DNA of 64,000 nucleotides, from assembly GCA_017447445.1 (NCBI GenBank), contig JAFSNK010000021.1, positions 165,390-229,389 of the forward strand, read 5' to 3'. Position numbers and translations under genes: made by a program. This document shows, piece after piece, positions 50,237-59,692 of this stretch. The number at the start of each line of letters is the position of its first letter. The first letter of the stretch is position 1. The notes beneath the pieces were generated by a model. That model made no database searches and was not told where the DNA came from. It saw nothing but the letters and a program-made list of their open reading frames with translations. Source of the DNA: Clostridia bacterium (GTDB taxonomy: Bacteria > Bacillota > Clostridia > Oscillospirales > CAG-382).

Positions 50237-51595
50237 ATGAACAGCAACTGCATTTCCGTTAAATCCAACAACGCCTCGTTCCTTACGAAGGGGCTGATGT
50301 GGCTGGCGCTTATGGTGTTCGCCATGATCTGCGCCTTTATGCCCGTGTTTGCGGGGATAGAGGGCGGCGGCGCGACCGCGCTGAAGATAGTCGGCTGGAC
50401 GGTTTTCGCCGTTGCCGCCGCGGTATTCGTGATGCTCATAATCAAGGAGCTGCGTCCGAGCGACGCGATAGTGCTGGATTCGCGCGGATTCCGGGAGAAC
50501 CGGCATATCGACGGAGTGGAGGTCGAATGGACGAACGTTTCGTCCGTAGGCATTTACGGCACGAAAAAATCGCCGTTATTCGGCATAACGTTTGAAAACA
50601 ACGATATAGTAATAGACAAGCTGCGCAAACGCTCCGCGGACGAAATGCGCGATAATATCGAAGAAAACCTGCCGTCCGTTCTCATCCCGCAGAACGAGGT
50701 GAAGATGCCGCTGCGCGAGCTGCGCGACCTGTTCAACCGCTTTATCCGCGAAGCGCGCACCCTGGAGGACAACAACGCGGTACATAAACAGAAGGTCAAC
50801 CCCTTCACCACCGAAGACGTGCTGCGCGCGTTCGGTCAGCTTCCCAAAAAAGAAGAGGAAAAGAAAGACGAGCCGGACGACCGCTCCGCGACGAAAGTCC
50901 TGCCCGACAAGCCGGAGGAAGAAAGCGACGACGATTTCTACGCCTCGCTGCGTATGAAAGTCGGCGAAAAGGCGGCGGGCACAGCCGCGAAGGCGGAGGG
51001 CGCCGAGACAAGCGCGGAAACGCCCGCGGAAGCCGGAAACGACGATATCCCGGACGAAATGAAAGAAATACTTTCGAAGGTAAAATCGCATAAGATATCC
51101 GAGATAGAAAAACTGCTTGCCGACAAGGATATTCCCTATTCCGCGGTTCGGGAAATAGAAGAAAAAGCCGCCGCGGCGAAGATCGCCGCGGAGCAGGCGC
51201 AGGAAGCCGAAGAGGAGGAAGACGAAACGCCCTCCGGCGCCACGAAGGTGTTCGAGCCGATAAAGCCGGACGCCCCGGTTAAAGCCGAGGAAGCCCTGCC
51301 TGACGATTCCGCCGACGACGGCGAAGAGGTTTCGCCTTATTACGGCGCGGAAGAGGACGTAGACGACGAAGAAGAGGAAGAAGAGGGCGATATCAACACC
51401 CGCACGGTGATATTCGACACCGCCGACGGCAGCGAAGACGAGATATTCGACGGCGACCGGTTCAGCAGAAGCTCCGGAAAAACCGTGAAAGCAAACGAGC
51501 AGCCGCCGAAAGAGCTTAAGCTCCCGCCGGTGAACGCCCCCGGGGACGCGCAGGACGACGACGTTCCGGGAATAATCTTTATCAACGACGACTGA
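50237..51595 (+). CDS. STM3941-like membrane protein with a long acidic tail
   Basis: 452 residues with ACAGGAG upstream. Two membrane segments (about 17-40 and 50-72) precede a compact PH-like domain (DAIVLDSRGFRENR...VEWTNVSSVGIYGTKKSPLFGITF, about 75-160). This pattern recalls the STM3941-family membrane proteins. From about 190 onward the protein is dominated by Glu, Asp, Ala and Lys with several runs of EEE and DDD, and is probably disordered. A charged helical stretch (KEILSKVKSHKISEIEKLLADKD) lies near 275. Function unknown; it is coupled to the preceding membrane-protein gene. Confidence 0.75.
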   Translation: MNSNCISVKSNNASFLTKGLMWLALMVFAMICAFMPVFAGIEGGGATALKIVGWTVFAVAAAVFVMLIIKELRPSDAIVLDSRGFRENRHIDGVEVEWTNVSSVGIYGTKKSPLFGITFENNDIVIDKLRKRSADEMRDNIEENLPSVLIPQNEVKMPLRELRDLFNRFIREARTLEDNNAVHKQKVNPFTTEDVLRAFGQLPKKEEEKKDEPDDRSATKVLPDKPEEESDDDFYASLRMKVGEKAAGTAAKAEGAETSAETPAEAGNDDIPDEMKEILSKVKSHKISEIEKLLADKDIPYSAVREIEEKAAAAKIAAEQAQEAEEEEDETPSGATKVFEPIKPDAPVKAEEALPDDSADDGEEVSPYYGAEEDVDDEEEEEEGDINTRTVIFDTADGSEDEIFDGDRFSRSSGKTVKANEQPPKELKLPPVNAPGDAQDDDVPGIIFINDD

Positions 51596-51626
51596 TACTC
51601 TCCGGTATCGATCATATGTAAAAAAA

Positions 51627-51655
51627 GAAAACGGTCAACCCGCCGTTTTCTTTTT
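51627..51655. terminator. Bidirectional terminator between convergent genes
   Basis: An 8-bp stem GAAAACGG/CCGTTTTC with an 8-base loop, TTTTT on the plus side and an A run before it that gives T's on the minus strand. Confidence 0.9.
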
Positions 51656-51677
51656 GTATTTATTGTATTTATGGGGA

Positions 51678-52604
51678 TCAAATCTCGGATTTGAGATACG
51701 CGCGCGTCATCGCTTTGTTGCCGTGAGAATCTTTAAGCTCCAGGCGGAAATAGACGAAATCGTCCGCCAGCTCGAACGAAGCGGAGGTGATCGCGTCCCC
51801 GTGCGAGATCGAGCGCGGAGTCTTTCTGGTCTCGTAGCGTATCATGACCGAGCACACCGGGGTACATTCAAGAAATACCTTTCCGTCTTCGACGTAAAGC
51901 AAACTTATCTCCGGCCCGGTGGTGGCGTAGCAATCGCGGTTTTTCAGAGCGTCGAACAGCGCGCCGTAAGAAAGCTCCGGCGCAAAAACGCTCGTCCATC
52001 CGCCGAACGAATCGTCATAGGGGCTGGCGACGTCCCGCACGGCGTTGTGGTTGTCGTCGGTGGCGACGGCTGCGGGGTATTGCTTCCCTTCTCTGCAGAT
52101 CACCTCATATTCATAATCGCCCCAACCGTCGTGCATATTGTGTTCGCAGTTGTGATTATAAGCCTCGAAGCCCCAAAGGCCCTTTAAGCCGACGAAATCC
52201 GAAGCGTTCTGGAACGACCAGCGCGGGTGGTTGTACTGCACCAGAAAGCCGTTATCGTTCCCGAGCTTTATAAGCGCGTTTATCTCTTCCGCACCGTAAA
52301 CGCGTTCGAAATCCGGGAATTTGGCGCGCGACGGATCGGAAGAATAAAAATTAAGATGATACGTCTTCCTGTCCGGCCCGTTAACGTCGATCTCGGTAGC
52401 GGTTATCGGAACAAAATCATCGCCGGCAAGCTCCGGATGCGGGATAAGCACGTTGTGATCGCTGAACGCGACGGCGGAATAGCCCTTTTCAAGATAGATG
52501 CGCTTGAGCTCCGCGACGCCGTATCTTCCGTCCGAAAAAGTGCTGTGGCAGTGCAGATTCACCTTATAGCGTTTCATACCGTTCGGCAAAAGGTATTTTT
52601 TCAT
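51678..52604 (-). CDS. PHP-domain metal-dependent phosphoesterase
   Basis: 308 residues. The PHP metal-site motifs are clear: NLHCHSTFSDGRYG (about 16-29), AFSDHNVLIPHPE (about 45-57), TATEIDV and YNHPRW (His near 126), and a C-terminal TDDNHNAV block. It is a cytoplasmic hydrolase that likely acts on a phosphate ester, as do the YciV/TrpH-like members; the natural substrate is unknown. There is no polymerase or HisJ context. It is the last gene of a minus-strand run with tyrS 50 bases upstream and has AAGGAG before its ATG. Confidence 0.85.
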   Translation of the reverse strand: MKKYLLPNGMKRYKVNLHCHSTFSDGRYGVAELKRIYLEKGYSAVAFSDHNVLIPHPELAGDDFVPITATEIDVNGPDRKTYHLNFYSSDPSRAKFPDFERVYGAEEINALIKLGNDNGFLVQYNHPRWSFQNASDFVGLKGLWGFEAYNHNCEHNMHDGWGDYEYEVICREGKQYPAAVATDDNHNAVRDVASPYDDSFGGWTSVFAPELSYGALFDALKNRDCYATTGPEISLLYVEDGKVFLECTPVCSVMIRYETRKTPRSISHGDAITSASFELADDFVYFRLELKDSHGNKAMTRAYLKSEI

Positions 52605-52630
52605 AATAACTCCTTTTTATGCAATTCAAA

Positions 52631-52648
52631 CGGGCGGTTTCCCGCCCG
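52631..52648 (-). terminator. Hairpin between tyrS and the PHP gene
   Basis: A 7-bp stem CGGGCGG/CCGCCCG with 4-base loop, 6 bases past the tyrS stop. The minus-strand T tract is short (CGTTTG), so termination may be partial; on the plus strand it has T6 instead. Confidence 0.55.
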
Positions 52649-52653
52649 CTTTT

Positions 52654-53823
52654 TTATTTTACAACAGCTTTTATAAACTTGTTTTTGCCCTTGCTTATAA
52701 CGTATTCGCCCGGTTCGGCAAGCACGGCGTTCGGATCGCTTACCTGATTGCCGTCCAGCTTTACGCCGCCGCCGAGTATAAGCCGGCGCGCCTCGCTGTT
52801 GGAGGGTGCGAGACCGGATCTGCTTAACACTTCAACAACGCGTACGCCCGCCGGAAATTCGACCGAAGCGACGTTTTCCGGCACGCCGCCGAGCGCGACG
52901 GAAGCATAGCGCTGCGCCGCCGCGGGAACCGCTTCCGCGCCGTGGTACAGCGCGACTACCGTTTCGGCGTAAAGGACGTGAGCCGCGCGGATATCCTTCT
53001 CGCACAGCTCCTTATAAACGCTTTCGCGAAGGTCGGTGGTCAGGTTGAAATAGGTGAGCAGCAGGTTGTCCGGCACCTTCATGCACTTTTCGTACATAAT
53101 ATCCGCCGGTTCGTCTATGCCGATGTAGTTGTCAAGCGATTTGGACATTTTCTCCACGCCGTCCAGACCGGGAAGCAGCGGGAAGGTAATGACCTCCTGC
53201 GATGCCTGCCCGTAATCCTTCTGCAGGTCGCGCCCAACAAGCAGATTGAAAGTCTGGTCGTTGCCGCCGACTTCTATATCCGCGTGAAGCGCAACGCTGT
53301 CGTATCCCTGCATAAGCGGGTAGAACAGCTCGTGCATACCTATCGGGCGGTTATCGTTGAAGCGTTTTGCGAAATCGTCCCTCTCGAGAATCCGTGCGAG
53401 GGTATATTTCCCCGCGAGCGACAGCACGTCTTCAAAATTCATCTTTGCGAGCCATTCGGAGTTGTAAACGATGCGCGTCTTGTCCTTGTCGAGTATCTTT
53501 ACGACCTGCTCGTAGTAGCTGATCGCGTTTGCGCGAGTCTGCTCGAACGTAAGCGGGACGCGGGTCTTGCTTCTTCCCGAAGGGTCGCCTATCATCGCTG
53601 TGAAATCGCCGATGACGAACACTATCTCGTGGCCGAGATCCTGCAGCATACGCAGCTTGCGCAGCACAACGGAATGCCCGAGATGCAGGTCGGGACGGCT
53701 GGGATCGGCGCCCATTTTTATAATAAGCTTTCTGCCGCTTTCGAGTTTTTCCTTAAGCCCCTCGGGCGATATGACGTTCAGCGCGTCGCGCATTATAACG
53801 TCGTAAACTTCATTGACTGTCAT
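52654..53823 (-). CDS. tyrS: Tyrosyl-tRNA synthetase
   Basis: 389 residues. Class I signatures are present: HLGHS near 48 (HIGH equivalent) and KMSKS near 230 inside GVEKMSKSLDNYIG. The N-terminal KMGADPSRPDLHLGH and IGDFTAMIGDPSGRSKTR are typical of the TyrZ-like subgroup. The C-terminal 65 residues form an S4 RNA-binding domain (SNSEARRLILGGGVKLDGNQV). It charges tRNA-Tyr in the cytoplasm. No T-box leader is visible upstream, because the parvulin gene ends only 20 bases before the start. Confidence 0.95.
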   Translation of the reverse strand: MTVNEVYDVIMRDALNVISPEGLKEKLESGRKLIIKMGADPSRPDLHLGHSVVLRKLRMLQDLGHEIVFVIGDFTAMIGDPSGRSKTRVPLTFEQTRANAISYYEQVVKILDKDKTRIVYNSEWLAKMNFEDVLSLAGKYTLARILERDDFAKRFNDNRPIGMHELFYPLMQGYDSVALHADIEVGGNDQTFNLLVGRDLQKDYGQASQEVITFPLLPGLDGVEKMSKSLDNYIGIDEPADIMYEKCMKVPDNLLLTYFNLTTDLRESVYKELCEKDIRAAHVLYAETVVALYHGAEAVPAAAQRYASVALGGVPENVASVEFPAGVRVVEVLSRSGLAPSNSEARRLILGGGVKLDGNQVSDPNAVLAEPGEYVISKGKNKFIKAVVK

Positions 53824-53843
53824 AATTAACCTCTTTTATCTGA

Positions 53844-55349
53844 TCATTTATAAAATTCGTCTTCGAGCTGCGGAAGCGTATTTATGTTGAATTTATCGAG
53901 CGACGCCCGGTTCACCTCGACGTCGTTGTAAAACGACGAAACGTATTCGATATACGACTTCGCGGCGAGTTCGGTCTCTATCTGCCCGTACACGCTTTCG
54001 GTAACGTTATCGGCAGTAACCGGGAGGCGGCCTATTAAATATATCGCGTCCGAGAACTCCTTGGACACGTATCCCCCCTCCTTGACGCTTTCGATGAGGT
54101 CGATGAGCGTCTTATAGGTGGAATCGTTTTTATTTACGGAAGCGGGCTCCTCGTGCTCGTACCTGTCGAACCCCTCCGCCTTTTCCGGGAAACCTTTAAG
54201 CTTGCCGCTGTTAAGCTCTTCGAGCATATCGGCGGCGAGCTTTCTGACGTGCTCCTTTGAGATCGCCGAAGCGACTTCGTCCGTGCGGCTGCCTTTTACC
54301 GTGCCGTCTTCGCCCTTTACGCCGTAAAGGTCATCCTCAGTAAGCTCTTCCTTAAGCATAAGATGATATCCGTTTTCGGTCTTGACGAGGCGCACTTCGC
54401 CGGGTTCCATTTCGAACGCGGCTTTTTCGAATTCCTCAACCATAGTCCCCTTGGTGAAAACGTAGCGGTAATTCCCGTCGTCGTTTTCGTCCTGAAGATC
54501 GGCGTGCTGCTTTTCGCCAGAACTGACAGCTTCGAGCGCGGCTTTTGCTTTCTTTTCCGCCTCCGCCGCCTTTTCTTCGGAAACGCCGGTGGTCTTATAA
54601 AGAATGTGGCATATCTTTACGTAGTTTTCGTCGAAATACGCCTTTATCTCTTCCTCGGACGCGTTGAACTCCGGAGTATTCCCTTCCGAATCGACGAACG
54701 GGAACGCCGCGGTCTCATAGCGGTAGTAATTGTTTACGAAATAGTCCTTCACAACGCTTTCGGCGATGGGCGCCACGCCGTTTTTGCCGTAGCGGTAATC
54801 GCTGTAAAGCTCATAGAGATAAACGAAGCGGTTGTAGCGTTCTATCGCTTTCCGGGTGAAGCCCATACGCACCAGCGCCACGTCGAAAAGGTCCGCTCCG
54901 CCGTAAGCGTACTCGAGGTCCGCCATATTCGACTTTATCTTTTCGAGCGCTTCGCTGTCGGTTATCGTAACGCCGGCGTCGACGCACATCTTTTCGATAA
55001 TGACCATCTGCTGCGCCATTTCGAGTATGGATTCCTTTATGCTGTCGGCGACCGTCTTGCCGCTGTCGTCCACCTGCATCGCGAGTATGGATTTTTCGTC
55101 CAGCACCTGCCCGGTGGTCTGATAGATATAATACTGATTATTGTAGACGATCTTGTCTTTCACGAGCGAGGCGAGATACATATAGTCGTATTCGTCTAAA
55201 ACGTTGTCTCCGTATTTCAAAACGTAATCGCCGCTGAGCTCCGGCACGGAAGCGCCGCTTGCGTCGGAAGTATCGCCGCCGCCGGAGGAGCACGCCGCGA
55301 GCAGGAATACCGCGGCGAGGATCACACAGATCAAAGCGTTCTTTTTCAT
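53844..55349 (-). CDS. Parvulin-type peptidyl-prolyl isomerase lipoprotein (PrsA/SurA-like)
   Basis: 501 residues. The signal peptide ends in the lipobox LLAACSS, so it is anchored outside the membrane. An N-terminal SurA-like helical chaperone domain (about 50-220) precedes a rotamase domain (about 240-350) with ICHILYKTTG, TKGTMVEEFEKAAFEMEPGEV and KTENGYHLMLKEE, the parvulin pattern. It assists folding of exported proteins, such as the subtilase in this window. The rotamase core has a Lys/Ala-rich helical insertion. A remaining C-terminal helical region (about 390-500) is longer than in PrsA. It lies between mfd and tyrS on the same strand. Confidence 0.85.
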   Translation of the reverse strand: MKKNALICVILAAVFLLAACSSGGGDTSDASGASVPELSGDYVLKYGDNVLDEYDYMYLASLVKDKIVYNNQYYIYQTTGQVLDEKSILAMQVDDSGKTVADSIKESILEMAQQMVIIEKMCVDAGVTITDSEALEKIKSNMADLEYAYGGADLFDVALVRMGFTRKAIERYNRFVYLYELYSDYRYGKNGVAPIAESVVKDYFVNNYYRYETAAFPFVDSEGNTPEFNASEEEIKAYFDENYVKICHILYKTTGVSEEKAAEAEKKAKAALEAVSSGEKQHADLQDENDDGNYRYVFTKGTMVEEFEKAAFEMEPGEVRLVKTENGYHLMLKEELTEDDLYGVKGEDGTVKGSRTDEVASAISKEHVRKLAADMLEELNSGKLKGFPEKAEGFDRYEHEEPASVNKNDSTYKTLIDLIESVKEGGYVSKEFSDAIYLIGRLPVTADNVTESVYGQIETELAAKSYIEYVSSFYNDVEVNRASLDKFNINTLPQLEDEFYK

Positions 55350-55421
55350 TCTTTCATTTCGCCTTTCCGTAAGAATTGTTTTATCAAATCATTATACAAT
55401 AAACAAACCGTTTTGTCCATA

Positions 55422-58400
55422 CTATTTTTTTGCAATTTCCGAATATCTTTTCACAATCGCGTACGCGGTCTCCGGGACCTTGTCGCCGTCGCGCAGGCGG
55501 TATGCTATATGCGGCCTTCCGCCAATGGAGATCATCACCGCGCCTTTGAACGGGGTCTCCGAAGCGATAACGGCGCATTTTTCGATATCCAGCGCCGGAT
55601 TGAAGAAGCTGAGCACCCTGTCGTCCTGCTTTATAAGCGTGAACCCGGCGTCCATCGCGGTGTTGCGCAGCAGCGAGATGCTCAAAAGGTTGTTCACGCC
55701 TTTCGGGATATCGCCGAAACGGTCGTTCAGCTCGTCGGTAAGGTCGTCGCGGTCGTTCTCGTCGCACACCGCGGCGATCTTTTTATACGCGTCGATGCGC
55801 ATCGCCTGCGATGGGATGTATTTTTCGGGGATATAGGCGTCCGCCCGTACGTCTATCACGCAGTTGCGCTCCGCTTTCGGCTCTATCCCCTTTTCGGCGT
55901 TTATCGCGTCCTCGAGGATCTTTATATACAGATCGTACCCGATCGCCTCGAGATGCCCGCTTTGCTCTGCGCCGAGCAGGTTCCCCGCCCCGCGAAGCTC
56001 CAGGTCGCGCATGGCGATCTTGAACCCGGATCCGAATTCGGTGAATTCCCTTATCGCTTCCAGGCGCTTCTCCGCGATCTCGTTCAGCACCGCGTCCGGC
56101 CGGTAGGTCAGGTAAGCGTACGCCTTGCGGGAAGACCTGCCCACTCTTCCCCTTATCTGGTGGAGCTGCGCGAGCCCGAGGCGGTCTGCTTCCTCGATTA
56201 TAAGCGTGTTCGCGTTGGGCACGTTCACGCCGGATTCTATTATCGTGGTGCATACGAGGATATCCGTTTTCCCGTCCACCATATCGGTCCAGACGTCCGA
56301 AAGGTCTTCCCTGTCCATCCTGCCGTGAGCGACCGCCACCCTGCGGTCGGGGAACGCGTCCTTTATCTGCTTTGCCTTCGTATAAATGGAATCTATGAAA
56401 TTATGCAGGTAAAACACCTGCCCGCCGCGGCGCAGTTCGCGCCGTATCGCCTCAAATATCACGTCGTCGTCCTGCTCGAGTACGAAAGTCTGCACCGGGA
56501 CGCGGTCGGTGGGCGCCTCCTCCAGAACGGACATATCGCGGATGCCGCTCAAAGCCATATTCAGCGTGCGCGGGATCGGCGTCGCGGTAAGCGTTAAAAC
56601 GTCCACGCCGGAAGCGATCTCTTTTAATTTTTCCTTGTGCACCACGCCGAAGCGCTGTTCCTCGTCGACGACGAGCAATCCGAGCGATCTGAACTCTATG
56701 TTCTTCTGAAGCAGGCGGTGCGTTCCGACGACTATATCGACGGTCCCTTTTCTTAAACCTTCAGTTATCTCCGCCGATTCCTTCGCCGAAACGAACCGCG
56801 AAAGCATCGCTATCCTCACCGGGTAGCCGCGGAATCTTTCGAGTATCGTTCTGTAATGCTGGAAAGCGAGTATCGTGGTCGGCACGAGCATCGCCGCCTG
56901 CTTTCCGGCGAAAACGCATTTGAACATCGCGCGGAGCGAGACCTCGGTCTTGCCGAACCCCACGTCGCCGCACAGCAGGCGGTCCATGGGATAAGGGTTT
57001 TCCATATCTCGCTTTATCTCGTCGGAAGCGACCGTCTGCCCGTCGGTCTCGATATACTCGAAGCCGGATTCGAACTCCTCCTGAAGCTCGTCGTCCGGGG
57101 GGAACGCGAAACCGCGGCTGGCGCGGCGCTCGGCGTAAAGCCGGATAAGGTCTTTCGCGATGTCGGAAGCCGCCGCCTTCGCCTTCGCCTTGGCGCGGCG
57201 CCATTCGTCGCCGCCCATTTTAGAAAGCTTCGCGCCTTCCGCGCCGCCGACGTATTTGCTTACCATATCCAACTGGTCGCAGGGAACGTACAGCCGCCCG
57301 TTGTCGGCGTAAACGATCTTTATATAATCGCGGGAAACTCCCTGGCTCACAAGGTTTTCTATGCCCACGTATCTGCCGATGCCGTGATTGACGTGCACCA
57401 CGAGGTCGCCCGGTTTAAGGTCGGCGTACCCCGCGATCTTTTCGGTTTTGGGCGCGCCCGGCGTCGAACGCCTGCGCACGCGAAGCTCCTCGCGGCGGCG
57501 TGCGGCGGTGTAATCCGACAAAAGCACGAATCCGCAGTCCGGCAGTTCGAACCCTTCGCGTATGACGTCGCCTTCTGCGGAGCAGACCGCCACCCGGTGC
57601 TCGTACAGCGCGCCGGAATACGGAAAAGCGGCGACGCCCGCGTCTCCGAGCATTTCGGTCATTACCGAAGCGGCGCGTTCGCCGGAGCAGACGAGCAATA
57701 CCTTGTTCGCCGCGACGGTGTATTCCTCTATTTCGTTGATAAACAAGTCGTTTTTTTCGGTGAGCTGGGCGGCGGTGCGCGTGTTGAACTTATACGTCGC
57801 CTTCGCGCCGATATCCCGCCCCGACACGGCGAAGCGGTCGACCGAAACGGTATTTCTTCCGAGCGAAGCGTAAAACCGTTCCGCGCCGCAGTACGGGCGG
57901 CAGTTCTTCATTCGGCACATACCCGCTTCGGCAAGACTCTGCACCACTCCGTCGTTCACCGACGCGAACCCCTCGGCGCGGTCTTTAACGCGTTTTGAAT
58001 CTATTATGAAGCGAACCGCTTCCCCGTCGGCGTCCAAAAGCGTTTCGGAAACCGGATAGAGCAGCGAAAAGTATTTGTCGGAATAGACGCATTTGTCTCC
58101 GCGCTCTGCCGCTTCCAGCTCCGAACGCAGCGACGACAGCCGTTTTTCCTGCCCCTCGAAATCGGATATGAGCGATTTGAGCTCCCGCACGACGGCGGTC
58201 TTCGCGGTGTCGGACATAAGCAGCTCCGTGCAGGGTATTATGCCTACCTCGGCGAGGTTATCTATCCTGCGCTGGGAAACGGTGTCGAACGAGCCGATCA
58301 GGTCGATCTCATCGCCGTAAAAATCGATCCTTACCGGGTATTCGCGGTCCGGGGTGAAAATATCAAGTATCCCGCCCCTGACAGCGTACTGACCGGCGCC

Positions 58401-58901
58401 TTCCACTATCTCCGCGCAGGTATATCCCATCGCGACGAGCCGGCGGCAGATATCCTTTATATCCGCGACGCCTCCGCGCGCCAGCTTAAAGCTGTTTTCT
58501 TTTATCACCTCTGCCGGAAGAGTGTATTGCATAAGCGCGTCCGGCACGGTGAGTATAATGTCGTAATCGCCGTTTATCGCCTTTGAAAGCACCGAGAGCC
58601 GTTCGTGCTCCCAGTCGCGGGAATACGCGGTGACGTTTTCGAACACGAAATCGCGCGCGGGGTAAACGCAGACTTTTTCGAAAAAGAGCTTCATAACGCC
58701 CGCGTATGCGTTCGCCGCTTTTTCCTCCGGCAGGACGACGATACCGCGTTTTTTAAGCGTTTTCAGCGCCGCCGCGATGAAAAAAGGGCGCACGGGATCG
58801 CACATACCGCAGAGGGAGGCGGGTATGCGTCCGTTTTCGAAATCGCTGATGAACCGCGAAAACGCGGGATCCTCGCGGAATATTGCCGGAACGTCAATCA
58901 T
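55422..58901 (-). CDS. mfd: Transcription-repair coupling factor
   Basis: 1159 residues, full length. The N-terminal UvrB-like module includes RGGILDIFTPDREYPVRIDFYGDEID. The RNA-polymerase interaction domain contains LKPGDLVVHVNHGIGRYVGIENL (about 475-500). The DEAD translocase has Walker A LCGDVGFGKTE, DEEQRFGV and TATPIPRTLNMA, followed by the GRVGRS helicase motif VI. The C-terminal TRCF domain has YIPEKYIPSQAMRIDAYKKIA. It pushes stalled RNA polymerase off damaged DNA and recruits UvrA. The start overlaps the end of pth by 8 bases, the usual pth-mfd arrangement in Firmicutes. Confidence 0.97.
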   Translation of the reverse strand: MIDVPAIFREDPAFSRFISDFENGRIPASLCGMCDPVRPFFIAAALKTLKKRGIVVLPEEKAANAYAGVMKLFFEKVCVYPARDFVFENVTAYSRDWEHERLSVLSKAINGDYDIILTVPDALMQYTLPAEVIKENSFKLARGGVADIKDICRRLVAMGYTCAEIVEGAGQYAVRGGILDIFTPDREYPVRIDFYGDEIDLIGSFDTVSQRRIDNLAEVGIIPCTELLMSDTAKTAVVRELKSLISDFEGQEKRLSSLRSELEAAERGDKCVYSDKYFSLLYPVSETLLDADGEAVRFIIDSKRVKDRAEGFASVNDGVVQSLAEAGMCRMKNCRPYCGAERFYASLGRNTVSVDRFAVSGRDIGAKATYKFNTRTAAQLTEKNDLFINEIEEYTVAANKVLLVCSGERAASVMTEMLGDAGVAAFPYSGALYEHRVAVCSAEGDVIREGFELPDCGFVLLSDYTAARRREELRVRRRSTPGAPKTEKIAGYADLKPGDLVVHVNHGIGRYVGIENLVSQGVSRDYIKIVYADNGRLYVPCDQLDMVSKYVGGAEGAKLSKMGGDEWRRAKAKAKAAASDIAKDLIRLYAERRASRGFAFPPDDELQEEFESGFEYIETDGQTVASDEIKRDMENPYPMDRLLCGDVGFGKTEVSLRAMFKCVFAGKQAAMLVPTTILAFQHYRTILERFRGYPVRIAMLSRFVSAKESAEITEGLRKGTVDIVVGTHRLLQKNIEFRSLGLLVVDEEQRFGVVHKEKLKEIASGVDVLTLTATPIPRTLNMALSGIRDMSVLEEAPTDRVPVQTFVLEQDDDVIFEAIRRELRRGGQVFYLHNFIDSIYTKAKQIKDAFPDRRVAVAHGRMDREDLSDVWTDMVDGKTDILVCTTIIESGVNVPNANTLIIEEADRLGLAQLHQIRGRVGRSSRKAYAYLTYRPDAVLNEIAEKRLEAIREFTEFGSGFKIAMRDLELRGAGNLLGAEQSGHLEAIGYDLYIKILEDAINAEKGIEPKAERNCVIDVRADAYIPEKYIPSQAMRIDAYKKIAAVCDENDRDDLTDELNDRFGDIPKGVNNLLSISLLRNTAMDAGFTLIKQDDRVLSFFNPALDIEKCAVIASETPFKGAVMISIGGRPHIAYRLRDGDKVPETAYAIVKRYSEIAKK

Positions 58902-59523
58902 TTTTCGGCGTGCTGCTCCTTGAGGGGGTATAGTTATAAACCGACATCGCTTTCGACGCGTCGCCGGAGAGAATGAGCGAGACGATCTCTTCGAGATTCT
59001 CGAACCGTTTTTCTATTTCCGCCATATCGCCCGGGGTGATCTTGCTTAAAACGTAATCGGAAAGCTCCCAGCCCTCCGGCTTGCCGCCTATGCCGATCCT
59101 TATCCGCGGGAATTCGTCGGTATCGAGATAGTCGATGACCGATTTTATCCCGTTGTGCCCTCCGGCGCTGCCGGAAGTGCGTATGCGAAGCGCGCCGACG
59201 GGAAGCGAAACGTCGTCGGAAATAACGATGATATGTCCGGCGTCGACGTGATAGTACCGCGCGGAGTCCGCCACGGCGAGACCGGAATTGTTCATGAACG
59301 TCTGCGGCTTAAGAAGCATACCCTTCCTGCCGAGTATTTCGCATTTTGCCGTGAGCGCGCTGTGGCGTATCCTGTCCGTTTTTACTCCGAGCGCGGAAGC
59401 GAGGCGGTCGACCGCCATAAAGCCCACGTTGTGGCGCGTGGCGGCGTACTGAGCGCCGGGATTGCCGAGCCCGACCACCAGGAAATCTAGCGAGCCGTAT
59501 ACTTTTGCAAATATGGGACACAT
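58894..59523 (-). CDS. pth: Peptidyl-tRNA hydrolase
   Basis: 210 residues from the ATG at 59523, which has AAGGA at suitable distance. The in-frame ATG at 59556 lies at or before the transcription start predicted from the promoter and is unlikely. The enzyme releases peptides from stalled peptidyl-tRNA. Its motifs are intact: LVVGLGNPGAQYAATRHNVGF with the catalytic His, MNNSG with the Asn, and ISDDVSLPVG, GSAGGHNG and RIRIGIG. A short leader MCPIFAKVYGSL precedes the fold. The stop overlaps mfd by 8 bases, so the two are translated together. Confidence 0.95.
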   Translation of the reverse strand: MCPIFAKVYGSLDFLVVGLGNPGAQYAATRHNVGFMAVDRLASALGVKTDRIRHSALTAKCEILGRKGMLLKPQTFMNNSGLAVADSARYYHVDAGHIIVISDDVSLPVGALRIRTSGSAGGHNGIKSVIDYLDTDEFPRIRIGIGGKPEGWELSDYVLSKITPGDMAEIEKRFENLEEIVSLILSGDASKAMSVYNYTPSRSSTPKND

Positions 59524-59556
59524 TTCAAAAACATCCTTAAAACCGTTTGTGATCAT

Positions 59557-59585
59557 AGTTTAATCCCGCGGCGGCGTTTTGTCAA
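59557..59585 (-). promoter_or_regulatory. Promoter of pth-mfd
   Basis: Minus strand TTGACA (59580-59585), 17-base spacer, TAAACT (59557-59562). Transcription should start near 59550, just past the rejected ATG at 59556. Confidence 0.7.
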
Positions 59586-59628
59586 GTTAATTATATAATG
59601 AATTTGTTAATAAATGGCATATTCGCTA

Positions 59629-59657
59629 TTGACAAAAGCACAAAAAAATTATATTAT
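59629..59657 (+). promoter_or_regulatory. Promoter of ppdK
   Basis: TTGACA (59629-59634), 17-base spacer, TATTAT (59652-59657). The start near 59664 rules out the ATG at 59660. Confidence 0.85.
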
Positions 59658-59692
59658 ATATGAAGAAATTGAAAACGGAGGAATTATACTCT

